Of a stretch of 40,992 bases of DNA, positions 1 through 10,309 are shown in pieces. Position 1 is the stretch's first letter, and every line of letters starts with the position of its first letter. The stretch covers positions 1,091,416 to 1,132,407 of the forward strand of contig BFEA01000132.1 of assembly GCA_003427395.1 (NCBI GenBank), given 5' to 3'. This stretch comes from Chara braunii. Lineage: Eukaryota > Streptophyta > Charophyceae > Charales > Characeae. The translations under genes and the position numbers were made by a program. The notes below the pieces were generated by a model that worked only from the letters and a program-made list of their open reading frames with translations, made no database searches and was not told the origin of the DNA.

Positions 1-49
<49 letters not shown>
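1..49. repeat. (GA)n microsatellite
   Basis: The window opens inside an uninterrupted GA dinucleotide tract, so the repeat probably continues to the left. Similar long GA/CT tracts occur at 15,915-15,956 and 16,233-16,299. Confidence 0.95.
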
Positions 50-53
<4 letters not shown>

Positions 54-1128
54 CCAGCCATGCACGCAGAGAGATAGAGAGAGGCTACTTCCATTAGTAC
101 ACACACACAAGTGTGGCAAGGAAGGAGAAGGGCAACTATGGAGGAGGGGAGAAAAGGAGGAAAGACGGGGAGGCAGACTAAAGGAAGAACCGTGGGAATG
201 AAGAAAAGAGAGAGGAGAACCCACACCAAATAGACCGAAAGGAGGAATACGCTGAGGTACTAAGAGAGAGAAGAAGAGTGAAAACAAGCGGGGAGAAGAT
301 TGGAGGTGACCATCATCTCTTTGACTGCCACATGCACTTAGAGCAGGACGGGCACCTGCAACCCGTCAACGTACAATCAACCCGATCATCCATCTATCCA
401 ATCAACCCACCAATCAGCCTGCAAACCAATCGATGGATCTATCAGTCAACGAGAAATCATCCAATCAGGGGATGTGGACTACTTCGCCAATGCCATCCAA
501 GGAACTCGACATCAGTCCCGATGAGCTACTCTCCCACAGACTGCTCACTGGCTCCTTTTCTCATCAACACGCCTATCATCACACCCGATCAACAAGGCGA
601 GAGGAGGGGGTATGAGGAGAAGGGGATGAGAGACAAGGATAGAAATGAAGCGTTCCCGCGTGCGCACGCTGTCGCACTTTTTCTAGCCAGGCCTCTTCAA
701 GCAACCAGAAAGCCAACAAGCTGTCACGCAGGATTTTGAATGATGTTTGCAATAAATAAAATAAATTAATAAAGCAAATCCCTTCCTGTTGTGTGCGGTC
801 TTCGCCGGTCCCCGGTTTTAGGAATCTTTTATTTTGATTCGGAACAGTAAAGAATCATGCGAATAATGATCATAAAATTCTGGTATGTCATACATGCATC
901 AATTTTGCCAATTTTCTAGTTTTGAGAACTGTGACTAGATTATCAAGAAGCATAATCATTAAGCAAAGTCAATGCATGTGATGCAGGACTGACTCACTCG
1001 AGCGATGGCAAGGATAAGTGAGGGAAGAATGAGAACTCGTAATAATCTCAGGGAGTACTCATGAAGAGAGCATGGCCAACACTTGTCAAGAGTCCTCACT
1101 CATCCCTCTGAATCACACAGTCAATCTC
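50..1128. other. Intergenic stretch, no gene recognised
   Basis: Purine-rich DNA up to about 300, then mixed composition. A plus-strand open frame at 278-739 has no ATG at its start and gives low-complexity, unrecognisable protein. The short T/A-rich run near 735-775 could act as a polyadenylation region, but nothing upstream supports a transcript. Confidence 0.5.
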
Positions 1129-1755
1129 TCATTTTGCTGTGCGTTTATCGTGCTTCGAGCCAAGTCTCCGTACTCTTTGAGGCTGTGGTCTCTGGATATA
1201 GAGCCACCTGAACGCTGTGAGCTCCGAACATTTCCAACGAAGTCCCATGATACGGAAGTCGACCATAGCACTATATCCTTCCCATAGACTAGGAAGATAT
1301 GGTTGAGAGAAAATCCCTCGCCTGAGATGCCAGAACTCTGATGGTTCAGCCAGTGCCTCGTAATCAATCGTCGCAAGCGAGACATATCTTTTGGCCAAGT
1401 CCACCAGATCACCCCAACAAGAATCGTCTGTGAGAGGAAAGGGTACTGGTGGCTTGGGATAGTCAGTGTAAAGCTTGGGTCCGAAGCTGCGGATCAGCGT
1501 TATCCCACTCTCATCAAACTCTCTCTCACACACCTCAAGGTACTTTGCTGCTGAGATCCAGACTGAGTTGAAGTGCTCATGGGTTTCTTTACCCTTCTTC
1601 AAGTAGACCCTCAGGTCATGAATGGTTCCTCCTGCAAACTCGGTGTGGACCACAAAGGCTGACAACTCTCCCTGCCTGAAACTGACTGCACTGCGTATCG
1701 GTATTGGAAAGCATCCTTGAGTGCAATCCTGTTGAGATTTGTCAACATTGACTCG
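1129..1755 (-). CDS. Unrecognised protein, probable 3'-terminal exon
   Basis: A 208-residue open frame on the minus strand that ends in TGA. The composition looks like a real globular protein: balanced charged and aromatic residues, several Trp, and no low complexity. The first in-frame ATG is at about 1,665, but the protein-like sequence extends upstream to 1,755. There a pyrimidine-rich run ending in CAG (minus strand, about 1,760-1,775) could be a splice acceptor, although it would leave an in-frame TAA at the very start of the exon. That makes this either an exon with a slightly different acceptor or part of a decayed gene. No family is recognised. Further protein-like segments on the same strand at 2,416-3,574 suggest they belong together. 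Confidence 0.45.
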   Translation of the reverse strand, partial: RVNVDKSQQDCTQGCFPIPIRSAVSFRQGELSAFVVHTEFAGGTIHDLRVYLKKGKETHEHFNSVWISAAKYLEVCEREFDESGITLIRSFGPKLYTDYPKPPVPFPLTDDSCWGDLVDLAKRYVSLATIDYEALAEPSEFWHLRRGIFSQPYLPSLWEGYSAMVDFRIMGLRWKCSELTAFRWLYIQRPQPQRVRRLGSKHDKRTAK

Positions 1756-2415
1756 TTAACTGGGGAAGACTGAATTAAACCCATGTGCGGAGACGAATGC
1801 TGAAAATGATCTTCGCGTCTTTCGGTAATGACTGATTGCTGGTTGATACCTACTAGAAGCTTCGAATAACTCGTTCGATTGAATGTTGATTGAATGTTGG
1901 TTGGATGCTGATTAAACGTTGATTAGAAGCTGGTTGAGTAACGAGTCATCGAGTTCTGATCGCTTGGCATCAAAATGCTGAGAAAACTGCAAATTATTGA
2001 GAGGCACTTGCTAGCTAGAGTGCTGGTGGAATTTTCGGAAGAAGAATCCTGGCACCCTTGCGCTCACCTGAGCTTTGCCCTGTCCTGGTCCACCGTTTCT
2101 AAACACGAGCCGGTGCTGTGTAGATTACCGTCGTGGCCATAAAAGTAGAGCACATACTCGATATACTTTTTCCCTTTGGCCATCCCAACCGCAAGTTTCC
2201 TCTGAGCCTGCATGTGAGAGTCCATGTCCTGACCAGCCTCCCAACCCTCTTTCTTATCTCTGCTTTATCTATTTTTCATCACAAGGACTTCATCCTCTCT
2301 CTTGATTTCTCCCTCGTCTCAAGATTCAGGTTGTGAATAGGGTAGACTACAGAGTCTTGAGTGAGCTCAACACTCGAAGGGGTAATCGTTCTCAAGTCCA
2401 AGTATCCCACTTGGC

Positions 2416-2681
2416 TTAGCTGTCGAATATTTCAGTGAAGTGTGACCCGTCATCTGTCTGCCAGCATTGATCAGCAGTAAGCCCCTTCTCTCTGTTGAAA
2501 CCAACAAGGGATACTCGCGTCAGTCCACCGATGATTTTCTTGACAACTGCCACGGAAACTGTTTGGCGTCGTGGCACACAGACCCAAACAAGTTACTACC
2601 GTGAATGCAGATTGGACGGCCTACAAGATACAACTCCCCGAAAACTACCCAGATAGCTTGTAGGAAGTCTGTCAGTTCTTT
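2416..2681 (-). pseudogene. Two overlapping protein-like frames of the same unrecognised gene
   Basis: On the minus strand, one frame is open from 2,681 to 2,520 (53 residues, rich in hydrophobic and aromatic residues). A second frame is open from 2,592 to 2,416 (58 residues, including the stretch VAVVKKIIGGLTRVSLVGF). The switch around 2,520-2,592 looks like one coding sequence broken by a frameshift, though a very short intron or exon boundary is possible. The upstream edge has an AG just before codon one. The segment lies between protein-like blocks at 1,129-1,755 and 2,708-3,013 on the same strand. No domain is recognised. Confidence 0.35.
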
Positions 2682-2707
2682 CTACTAAGGCTGGCCCGGT
2701 AAGCCTG

Positions 2708-3013
2708 CTATGGGTTGACTGGACTGTTTTCCCCAAATTTGATTATCTGTCCAAGCACTTCATCAACTTCCGTGGCACTGCAACGGTAGGAATACCTTTT
2801 ACTCAGTGCAGTGGCTTGAGGCACAGGCAATCTGGACGCAGTATGTTCAAGAGGAGCGTTGAGGGTTAATATGGGACTCCCTCTGTTCTTTGCATCGTCC
2901 ACTCGACACCACAGGCCCGGAACACAGACAGTCTCACACAGGGAAAAGTCACTTTGAGCATGAAGTATGCCCAGGCTTGGCTTGACTAAATTCGAGTAAA
3001 AAGGAACACGCTC
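2708..3013 (-). CDS. Unrecognised protein-like exon
   Basis: Open for 101 residues on the minus strand between a TGA at 3,014-3,016 and a TAG at 2,708. The first candidate initiator is internal (a GTG at about 2,902), so an exon is more likely than a free-standing gene. It contains four Cys in the first half and mixed charged and hydrophobic residues. It sits between 2,416-2,681 and 3,287-3,574, and all read in the same direction. It matches no family I can name. Confidence 0.35.
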   Translation of the reverse strand, partial: ERVPFYSNLVKPSLGILHAQSDFSLCETVCVPGLWCRVDDAKNRGSPILTLNAPLEHTASRLPVPQATALSKRYSYRCSATEVDEVLGQIIKFGENSPVNP

Positions 3014-3286
3014 TCACTCAATGTCGCTGTTTAAGCACAGTTCTTCTCAATGCTCGAGCACCCAACCTGGACTCTGAAAGCCACTGATCCCATGCAAGAG
3101 GGTTTCGCTTCTGCTGAATTGTATAATGAATATTCATATAATTTTGTCTCCAGAAGTTTGGGCCCGCTTACAGAATAGACAGGGAAGAATCAAAAGGATG
3201 TATTATGTTTTGAACAACAAAGTACCTCTACATATGCTACAGACTTAGAATCGTGAAGCCAATTCTGTTCAATGACATGTACTCAC

Positions 3287-3574
3287 GGTCCACTTCAGGT
3301 TGTGTGACAAATCCACAACGCTTAATACAAAACATCTCCAGCCGTGAGGCTCTCCAGTATCAGAGGGAAAATACCGAGGTATGCTGGAAGTTGCCTCTTG
3401 ACAACAGACTCCGTTCACAAAGTAGTAATGTGTCACCGTTTCTGCCTGATTAGCCGGCTTCCAGCTAACGCTTGGAGCATTAATTTTCACCAACATTAAT
3501 CCCCCATCAAATAAAAATTTAACAATTAAATATAGTATTTTCCGTAGTTGTCGTTTTCTCCCTCTGCGGTTCAT
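3287..3574 (-). CDS. Unrecognised protein-like exon with a consensus splice donor
   Basis: A minus-strand open frame. The protein-like part (roughly 3,287-3,480) is followed at once by a perfect GTGAGT donor (minus strand, 3,286-3,281). The first residues of the ATG-initiated frame come from AT-rich, intron-like DNA, so the exon probably starts near 3,470 rather than at the ATG. With the downstream blocks this gives a candidate multi-exon gene read right to left. It is not recognised as any family. The donor is the best sign that these blocks were once a spliced gene. Confidence 0.4.
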
Positions 3575-4428
3575 TACTCAGTCTCAACTCTCAAGAGAAG
3601 CATTTTGGTTACTTGGAGTTGAGTGTATGATTGATAACCAAGTCAACTGACCATGCACCCGTAGGTTTATGTAAAGATTTGGAAACTCACATCATCGAGT
3701 TAGTGCTTGTGTCCAAGACCATTCACGAGCTTACAAGTCAGCATGGTTGCACACACTCGTACAATCATCTCACCTATAGGCTCGCACGGTCGCGAGAGCC
3801 TGTAAAGCTGTACGGTCATCTGCTCATACGGTCACCACACCCATAGACTCGTATAGCTGCAAGCTCGTACGATCACGCTAGTATCTATAGGCCCATACAA
3901 TTGCACGCGCATACGAATGTATGGGTGCTCGCGAGTTCATGCTGTCTTAAATTTGAATGACTACGCGCTTACCCATCACTAGTGTTACAAGCCCTTCAAA
4001 CTAGTAAATTAGACTTTCAGACTGTGTCATTGACTCTGGCCCTTTTCAGCGGAGTTAGTACATACAGCTTAATTGAACCACACAGACAACCAGCAAAGAT
4101 CACACGATCGAGACTCGGCCTGGCTCTTTTCTTAACCTTGCGTCACTATTTTCTTCGCTCTGCTACTAGCAACCACCCATTAAACGGCGTCCCTTGTGTA
4201 GCAGAGGCTTATGGCCAATAGTGACGTGATCAAGTGCTGAGGGGCAATCCAACAATTCATTAATTTTTTCTTGGAAAGCCAAGGAATGTTAATCGTGAGA
4301 GGTCACCATGCAAGGAGGCTCTCTCGAGTTCATGGTGACGATATCTGATCACAAAATTTGGTTTTCACGGATTCCGTTCTTGGCAGGCCACACCCAATCA
4401 ACCCGTAGCACATCCCCTATAAGTTCTC
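3575..4428. other. Intergenic; degenerate short-period repeat at about 3,740-3,935
   Basis: Around 3,740-3,935 the words CGTACGGTCA, CTCATACGGTCA and CTCGTACGATCA recur every 15-25 bp with much drift, suggesting an old minisatellite. The rest shows no gene. Confidence 0.4.
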
Positions 4429-4680
4429 TCATTTGACCTCAGTTGGTTGTGGAATCGCACACATGGGTAACGGGGGAAACGGTGGCCTTACATGACACAG
4501 ACAACAATGAGCCAATGCACAGTCAACCGAAAGGTTAATTAATGAACAAACCCTCTTTACAAATAACATGATCAGTAAAGGGGTGAAACAAAAGTATTGT
4601 TCGCATGTTTCTTTGAGGAGTTCATACCCAGGATTATGTGTAAACATCTCTAGTAACTCTGCGAATACGCAGTTATTCAC
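4429..4680 (-). CDS. Weak protein-like frame, possibly an upstream exon
   Basis: The first 40 or so residues of this minus-strand frame look protein-like (acidic and aromatic, three Cys). The remainder is Cys/Pro-rich and less convincing. It could be a further 5' exon of the unrecognised minus-strand gene at 1,129-3,574, but no splice signals were established. Chance is a real alternative. Confidence 0.2.
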   Translation of the reverse strand: MNNCVFAELLEMFTHNPGYELLKETCEQYFCFTPLLIMLFVKRVCSLINLSVDCALAHCCLCHVRPPFPPLPMCAIPQPTEVK

Positions 4681-5418
4681 TAATGCTCATGCCCTTTTTC
4701 TCAGGCCATTCAAAGCCCTTTGCAGTCGGGTTGAGCTCATTAACGAGATAATGGCGTCAGTCGCTGATCACTAGTTTGTCTGGCCACTCCTCTGCAACGA
4801 GTTACGACTCCCCTTTTATGCATGTTTGCCAAGACGGAACATACATCCCTCTTCACGTGTGCAGTAGCCGGAGAGAGCACAGAGGACAGCGTGGTAGGTC
4901 CTTCTCGCATCACGTATACTTAGCACACATCTTCACTCTCGTTTCATCGACCAAGATGAAAACAATGACGTTGGGCAACCCGGATCAAAAGAGGACATAG
5001 TACACGCCAGCATCAAGGATCGTACCCAGAGTCTGTCTCTCTCCTCATGGCCATCGAAGGTTGACACCAACAGCAGTCTCAAAGCTCACTTATCTCTTCC
5101 TCTCACTGGGTACACGTCTCACTTGCTCGTAGTCCCCCTTTTACACACCGTGCTGCCCGAGTGTACACACCTCACTGCCGCTAATCAGCTTGTACCCGTC
5201 TCTTTGGGTTCCTCAATCAGATCATCTCACGCGGGGCTCACTTTGAACTGCTGACGTCAACAACAGTCCCACGAGAGTTCGTGCTCTCTGCAACACACAC
5301 TCATCTCATTTTCAGGGAAAACTCTTCCCTTTCTTCCTCCATCTTCTGCATGGATGAAAATCTTCCACGATTATGAACACGAGAGGTCAATGACCGCCGG
5401 CACTCGACACGTACTTCA
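4681..5418. other. Intergenic, nothing recognised
   Basis: Mixed-composition DNA with short open frames in both strands. None has protein-like composition or a recognisable motif. Confidence 0.5.
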
Positions 5419-5589
5419 GGTAAGCTACGGATGGCCAGGATTGGCTGGTGATGTCAAGGAGTAAGGAGGGAAGCCCTGTTCTTTCTCCCTCTGGTAACTG
5501 TCCGCTCCCTCGAGCCCATTCTCGTACTTGCCATGATCAGTATGGCACTAGGCCTATTACGCCTCAGTCGTGAGTTGGCCTCCGAGCTG

Positions 5590-5949
5590 TCTTCCTCAGG
5601 CACACCATTTTCCTTCAGCACTGATCTTGCATCGCTCAAACCTTTCGCTCGCGCAATGGTTAGCCTCTGTCATGCTAGCCACGCACTGACATACGGAGTG
5701 TCTTCCTCATGCACACCATTTTCCTTCAGCACTGATCTTGCATCGCTCAAACCTTTCGCTCGCGCAATGGCTAGCCTCTGTCATGCTAGCCACGCACTGA
5801 CATACGGAGCTGTCTCTTATACACATCTAGATGTGTCCTCAAGCACACCATTTTCCTTCAGCACTGATCTTGCATCGCTCAAACCTTTCGCTCGCGCAAT
5901 GGCTAGCCTCTGTCATGCTAGCCACGCACTGACATACGGAGTGGGCGCG
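5590..5949 (+). repeat. Tandem repeat, three 111-bp units, coding-like
   Basis: Units start near 5,590, 5,701 and about 5,837. Units 1 and 2 are spaced exactly 111 bp (37 codons) apart. The unit carries a plus-strand frame rich in Ser, Ala, Leu and Phe that stays open through all three copies (frame 5,533-6,009). Units differ by only a few bases, so the array is recent or partly artefactual. Between units 2 and 3 the normal junction is replaced by foreign bases at 5,810-5,836 (see separate entry). The encoded peptide resembles no known family, and the open frame may simply follow from a repeat length divisible by three. Confidence 0.8.
5810..5836. other. Nextera mate-pair junction adapter remnant (assembly artefact)
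   Basis: Bases 5,810-5,828 equal the 19-bp Tn5 mosaic end in its CTGTCTC...CATCT orientation, and 5,829-5,836 (AGATGTGT) begin its inverted partner. This gives the centre of the palindromic circularisation junction used in Nextera mate-pair libraries. The flanks are two copies of the 111-bp unit. In the plus frame it is read as VSYTHLDV, a peptide typical of adapter-contaminated gene models. The bases should be treated as synthetic, and the join between units 2 and 3 as unproven. Confidence 0.93.
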
Positions 5950-6096
5950 CTAAGCCCTTCTCTTGCCTGCTCGTCCGAAAGGCCGCGACGAAGGCATTGG
6001 ACTACGTGACGAGAACTTGTTTCGGCTGCTGCACCTAGACATACCAGGACGGAACCAGGTAAGCTACGGATGACCACGACCAGCAGGTGACATCAA

Positions 6097-6310
6097 CAAG
6101 TGGCGTGTCCGCCGCGTGAGTGTGTCCCCTGCATTTGCATACCCCTAAGTGAGCTGCAAGCGTCCCAACTAGCAGATGACATCAACAAAAATTCTCAGCG
6201 ACGACCTCTTTATCTCTCTCGTTGTGTCTGACTCTCACACACGCCCTCTCTCTCACCTCTCTCCCTCAATTGTTTCTGCCCGCTCTCTCAACTGCCCCTC
6301 GCCCCTAGTC
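6097..6310. other. Intergenic, pyrimidine-rich
   Basis: CT-rich DNA with runs such as CTCTCTCACCTCTC. No gene is seen. Confidence 0.4.
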
Positions 6311-6874
6311 TCACCGTCGCGAGTTGCTCTCTAGGCCGCTCTCAACATGCTTTGTCGACGAGTGGTTCTTCCGCCACTGATCCAACCCGTGCCAGGATTG
6401 GGTCTGGACTTCGCAGTCACTCTCCTCACTCTCTACTTCCGTGTCGCGGTCAAGGTGCCGCTGCTCCCTCTTCGTCGTATCTGTTGAAGTCCCTGCCTCC
6501 GGGTACGAGACGGTCACCTTGATTTCGTCCGTGACCCCGTCTCGTCTACACCTCCTCTCGGCATTGTCCTTGGATTTCGTGATAGCCAACTGCAGGCCCT
6601 GATCCGCTCTCATCTCCTCTTCCTTCCCCCCTTCAATGTTTATCTTTACCCTTGCCTCCCGATTGCAATGGCTATAGTCCAAGATGGCGGTCTCCATCGG
6701 CCCCTCTCCTGACATCCGCTCCCACCTCCAGAGGAACTGGAGGTATCTTGGCCTATAGCCATATAGCCCGTTGCTGCGCACCACGGTCGAGCCCCCCCCT
6801 GGACGAGCAGTGGAAGCCACCAGGCCACAAAGTTCCAAGATAGCCAGGGTCAGAGCGCGAGCATGCGCGCACAA
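6311..6874 (-). CDS. Hypothetical protein, unrecognised
   Basis: A 187-residue minus-strand frame with an ATG start. The second half is rich in Glu, Asp, Lys and Arg and would be hydrophilic and probably disordered. The first half is Gly/Arg/Trp-rich. There is no domain, signal peptide or membrane segment. It could be a real exon, or a chance frame in GC-rich DNA. No neighbour lends support. Confidence 0.22.
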   Translation of the reverse strand: MCAHARALTLAILELCGLVASTARPGGGSTVVRSNGLYGYRPRYLQFLWRWERMSGEGPMETAILDYSHCNREARVKINIEGGKEEEMRADQGLQLAITKSKDNAERRCRRDGVTDEIKVTVSYPEAGTSTDTTKREQRHLDRDTEVESEESDCEVQTQSWHGLDQWRKNHSSTKHVESGLESNSRR

Positions 6875-7581
6875 ATGGTCTCCCGCACGTTCACCTCGCC
6901 GCCTAGTCCTCTCCTAGCTTCGCCAGTACTCGGTGTAGCGAGGTTGCTCATGCTCAAGCAGTGAAATGCTAGTCCCCTCCCCTTTCTCTTTTATTGCATC
7001 GTCGCATATTGAAACCTCTATGTTCTAAACGAGGGTCTCAAACAATTTTTAAAATTCTACACTTTGATAATTCGTAATTCAAAATATAATAAAATAAAAC
7101 AAAACGAAACAGAGTGAAAAAGAAAAAAAGAAAAAGGAGGATGGCTAGGACACTAACGATCACTGCGCGAAAACGACTCCTCAGTCCGCGTCTATCTGTC
7201 TTTTCAACTTTGTTTCAAAAGACAGACAGTCCGGCGCTCAGCGGTCCCATAACGGGATACCGCCCGTCACTCCACTTCCTTCATAGGGAGCTTACTGGCT
7301 ACCACTAATGGGTACCCGCCTCCGATGGCAAGGAGGGAGCTTATGACCTTCCGCGGAAGGTGATAAGCCTCCTACCAATGCGGCCATGGGTTGCCCCTCT
7401 TTTGGGGTCCTATCTCGGGGCGCTTGGCAGATCACTTCTGCGGCACAACAAGGCACGAGACGTTAATCGGCCTGGGCCGCCAGTTTGCTATCATGGTTCA
7501 TAAACGAACCGTTGGTCCCTGCAGAATGACAGAAAGGGAAAATTAGATAGGGAAAATAGGTTATAATAATGATGATAATAG
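6875..7581. other. Intergenic with short hairpins
   Basis: A short A-rich stretch (about 7,080-7,140) is followed by GC-rich DNA with small hairpins, for example CTTCCGCGGAAG near 7,350 and CCCCTCTTTTGGGG near 7,396. No gene is recognised. This is the DNA immediately left of the LTR element that starts at 7,582. Confidence 0.4.
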
Positions 7582-8818
7582 TGTAATGACCCGCCAAAAA
7601 ACACAGACTGAGAACACTGCTGATTTCTGGGATTTGCCGCTGGAATGAATGCCTTGTTGAAATTCCCGCATTCTGCTGTGATTTCCATGTCTGTGTGTGT
7701 GCGTGCCTGCTGGTTTGCATGCCTGTCTGAGTGCTTGTCGGTTGAGTGTGTGTATGACCCGCAAGGGTACTTGTTGGTTGAAGGGCCCCGCAGGGCCGGT
7801 ACTTACCTATGGCCGTGACTTTGAGGGTTGCAGGGGCCAAACACTCAAGTAGCGGGGGTAGGCCCGCGACACTTCGAACAGCGGGGAAAAACACTCAAGT
7901 AGCAGGTAGGCCGGTACCACTCAAGTAGTGGTAGGAGTGCCGGGTACTGGAGGCCGAGCAGAAGAAGACAAAAACTTGGCATTTTTAGCGGCCTAGTAGC
8001 GGTAGGATAGCGGTAGGCCGGTACCAGTCCAATTAGCCCGGGTCTAGGGCCTGTACGGAGGATAGCAGAGCCTGCAATGATGTTTCCCTCCGAAAGGGAG
8101 GAGGTACCGGTTGCTGGGAGGCCGCTGGGCCTAGGAAGTCACCGCCCAAGAGGCGACTAGGCCGCTATATCTCCAGGAAGAGCAAAGAGCTCTTCCTCAT
8201 TTGCGGTATGCAAGGATTGGCGACATGCTGCTGGAGCGCAGCGCTGGCTGATACAGCGCTGCTTGGAGGTGAAGGGCCGCTGAAGCTCAGCCTGGCTATG
8301 GCGAGCAGTCCAGCTTGAGGAGGAGGAAGAAGGGGGCTAAGGAGGAGAGTGGCGAGGCACCTACCTGGCTATGGTGGACACCGTCTTCAACACCTTGTTG
8401 GGCGCTGCATCTGGAAGGCCCCAGTTGGGGTAGTGCTGCACCAAGGAAGCTCGAGGCAGAGTCAAGCATGGCGGACCAGTCAGCAGCGGCATAGCTGCTT
8501 TGGGTTGTCCTTGGACATCAGCGCAGCACCATAGCTGCTTTGGGTTGTCCTTTGCACAGGAGGGCAGGCCCCTCATTAGTCCGCCATGGCCTACGCATGA
8601 GAGAGGAGGCTGAAGGAGGGAAGCCATAGCTATGGTGGACTTGTTGTTGTTGTTGTTGTTGTTGGGTTGAATCAGCAGTAAGAGGGAACTTCGGATATTG
8701 ATTCTGGTTCATCCATTCATTGTTATTATTATTGTTGGGAGAAGAATAAGATTGGCGAAGTGAAGGAGGAGGAGGAAGGTGGATAGAGAAGGGGGAATTN
8801 TCATTGGTCTTGCTGGTG

Positions 8819-8850
<32 letters not shown>

Positions 8851-8964
8851 CGTTCTCTCTCCTCTGGTCTCTATCTCTTTGCAAGTGCTTTCATTTCTTT
8901 CGCAAGTGGATGGCATTGTCTTTCATTGTGAATTTGCACTTCGGAAATGACCAGGATCGTAACA
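7582..8964 (+). repeat. Left LTR of the gag-protease element
   Basis: It starts TGTAATGACC and ends AACA two bases before the primer-binding site. Length is about 1,383 bp. It is very similar to 39,855-40,908 and more distantly similar to 13,003-14,221 and 38,654-39,470. It contains an internal 40-bp-spaced duplication (8,490-8,512 and 8,530-8,552), a (TTG)n run (8,641-8,664), a (CTT)n run (8,821-8,851) and one ambiguous base at 8,800. Confidence 0.82.
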
Positions 8965-8966
8965 AT

Positions 8967-8978
8967 TGGTATCGGAGC
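8967..8978 (+). promoter_or_regulatory. Primer-binding site for initiator tRNA-Met
   Basis: TGGTATCGGAGC lies two bases after the LTR end. It differs by one base from TGGTATCAGAGC, the complement of the 3' end of initiator tRNA-Met used by many plant LTR retrotransposons. The same variant occurs at 27,460. Confidence 0.88.
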
Positions 8979-10309
8979 GGACTTACTCGCTGGCGAGAGG
9001 TGTTAGTCACCCTAAACCTAATTCCGAGTTAGGTTAGGGCTAACCTAATCTCGGATTAGGGTCGGAAGTTAGGGTTAAGTGGGGCAGTGAGGTATGTGGA
9101 TACTGCCCCCACCTGGTTAGGTCATGTAGGGTCAACATCGGACCTGACCAGGTTGCTTGAGTGATTGGATGGGGTGGCGAGACACAAAGGATGCTGATTG
9201 GAGTAAGCGAGAGGGAGTAGAGAGTGAGAGGTACTCGCACCTGGAATATGCACTTCGAGAAGACATTGAGTGACTTTTGGGCTTCCCCTCAAGAGGGAGA
9301 CTTGATCGGAGGCTGCCATATCTGCATCGAATTGCTGCAAGTTGCTACTTTGGTCTTCAGACATTGACGGGTGATCCGGCTTTGCAACAGGGGTGTAGGA
9401 AGGCCCTCTTAGTTATGCTAGGCCACTTCGCGTAGTGGTAGCTAGGGGTCAGGAGGACTTATGAGAGAGGGGGGTGAGTCGTTATCCATCTTTGGAGGCC
9501 GGGCCTCACAGGTAAGTGTCGTGTGACCTGGTTAGCCCGTGGGAGGTTGCTTGGTGCTTCATGGCCTGTTGGGGTGTGCTGGGCTCTCTTCCTCTTCTCT
9601 GCGGTCTTGGTTGTATGTGTGAGCATGTGGATTGCTTTCTCACCTGATGGATGGATGGATGATGTATCTGTTCTCAATGACATATCTATCTACGGTGCAT
9701 TGTCTTTTCATTTCTGAACGGCTGTAGGGGTAAGTTTTTGCTGAAAGTTGTATTTTCCTTTTCAGTACGGTAGAGGCAGGTTGGGTCTGACTTGGTACCC
9801 CTATCTTGTTGGTCCTGGTCCACGACCTACTTGGGACCCCTCGGGACCCAGTGGGACCAGGCCCAACGGGACAGGACCTTTCGGGACCAAATCTGTTGCC
9901 GTCAGTGCTTCTCTTTGTTGTGCTGAACTTGGGGGACATACGGCTAGCAAGGGCATTCCTTTCAAGGGGATCTTGACTGGTCTTACCGCATGTTATCACA
10001 TACTGCCCCGCGTCTGGCTCGGCGACCGTCCGCACCCCTCGAAATCTCCATTGCTGAAGTTAGTTTTCTTCGGCTGATTTATTGTGGTACATGTACCTTG
10101 TCAGGTTAGACAAGAGGGGATCTCCAACTAATCTGATCGGGCCCGTTCGATAAGTCAGACCTCTCTTTTGTTTTATTATTTATTTATTTATTTATTCTTT
10201 TATTCTGCTGCGTGCCATTCTCTAAGTCCAAATGAATCGCCGCTCCGGCTAGGAGTTCTACCTTCTACTCTATGTGATTTACTGATTGTTTCTTTCATCT
10301 GAACTATCT
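8979..10309 (+). other. Untranslated leader of the gag-protease element
   Basis: About 1.3 kb between the primer-binding site and the first gag ATG, without a convincing gene. At 9,005-9,080 there are inverted copies of a TTAGGTTAGGG-like word. At 9,825-9,895 GGGACC-type words recur in both orientations. A (TTTA)n tract lies near 10,172-10,195. A leader this long could carry packaging or translation-control structures, but none is demonstrated. Confidence 0.5.

Larger units (their letters stand above)
5419..6096. repeat. Pair of similar segments flanking the 111-bp repeat
   Basis: A segment beginning GGTAAGCTACGGATG at 5,419-5,456 recurs in diverged form at 6,058-6,096. The two lie on either side of the 111-bp tandem array. 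This could be an older, larger duplication, or a splice-donor-like boundary (GGTAAG) of repeated exons. Confidence 0.5.

Noticed and set aside
5590-5949. CRISPR-like spacing of repeated units
   Set aside because: The 111-bp units are contiguous without unique spacers, and the genome is eukaryotic.
7463-7894. Antisense frame of 143 codons, with similar ones at 12,880-13,128 and 39,749-40,149
   Set aside because: All three lie over homologous LTR sequence, and the His/Thr/Gln-rich peptides come from the TG-rich tract of the LTR.
8640-8916. Gln-rich and Lys-rich minus-strand protein
   Set aside because: It is generated by (TTG)n and (CTT)n microsatellites inside the LTR, and an ambiguous base at 8,800 interrupts it.
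9005-9080. Interstitial telomere-like TTAGGG and CCCTAA words
   Set aside because: The copies are irregular, in both orientations, and do not form a TTTAGGG array. They fit a short inverted repeat in the retrotransposon leader.
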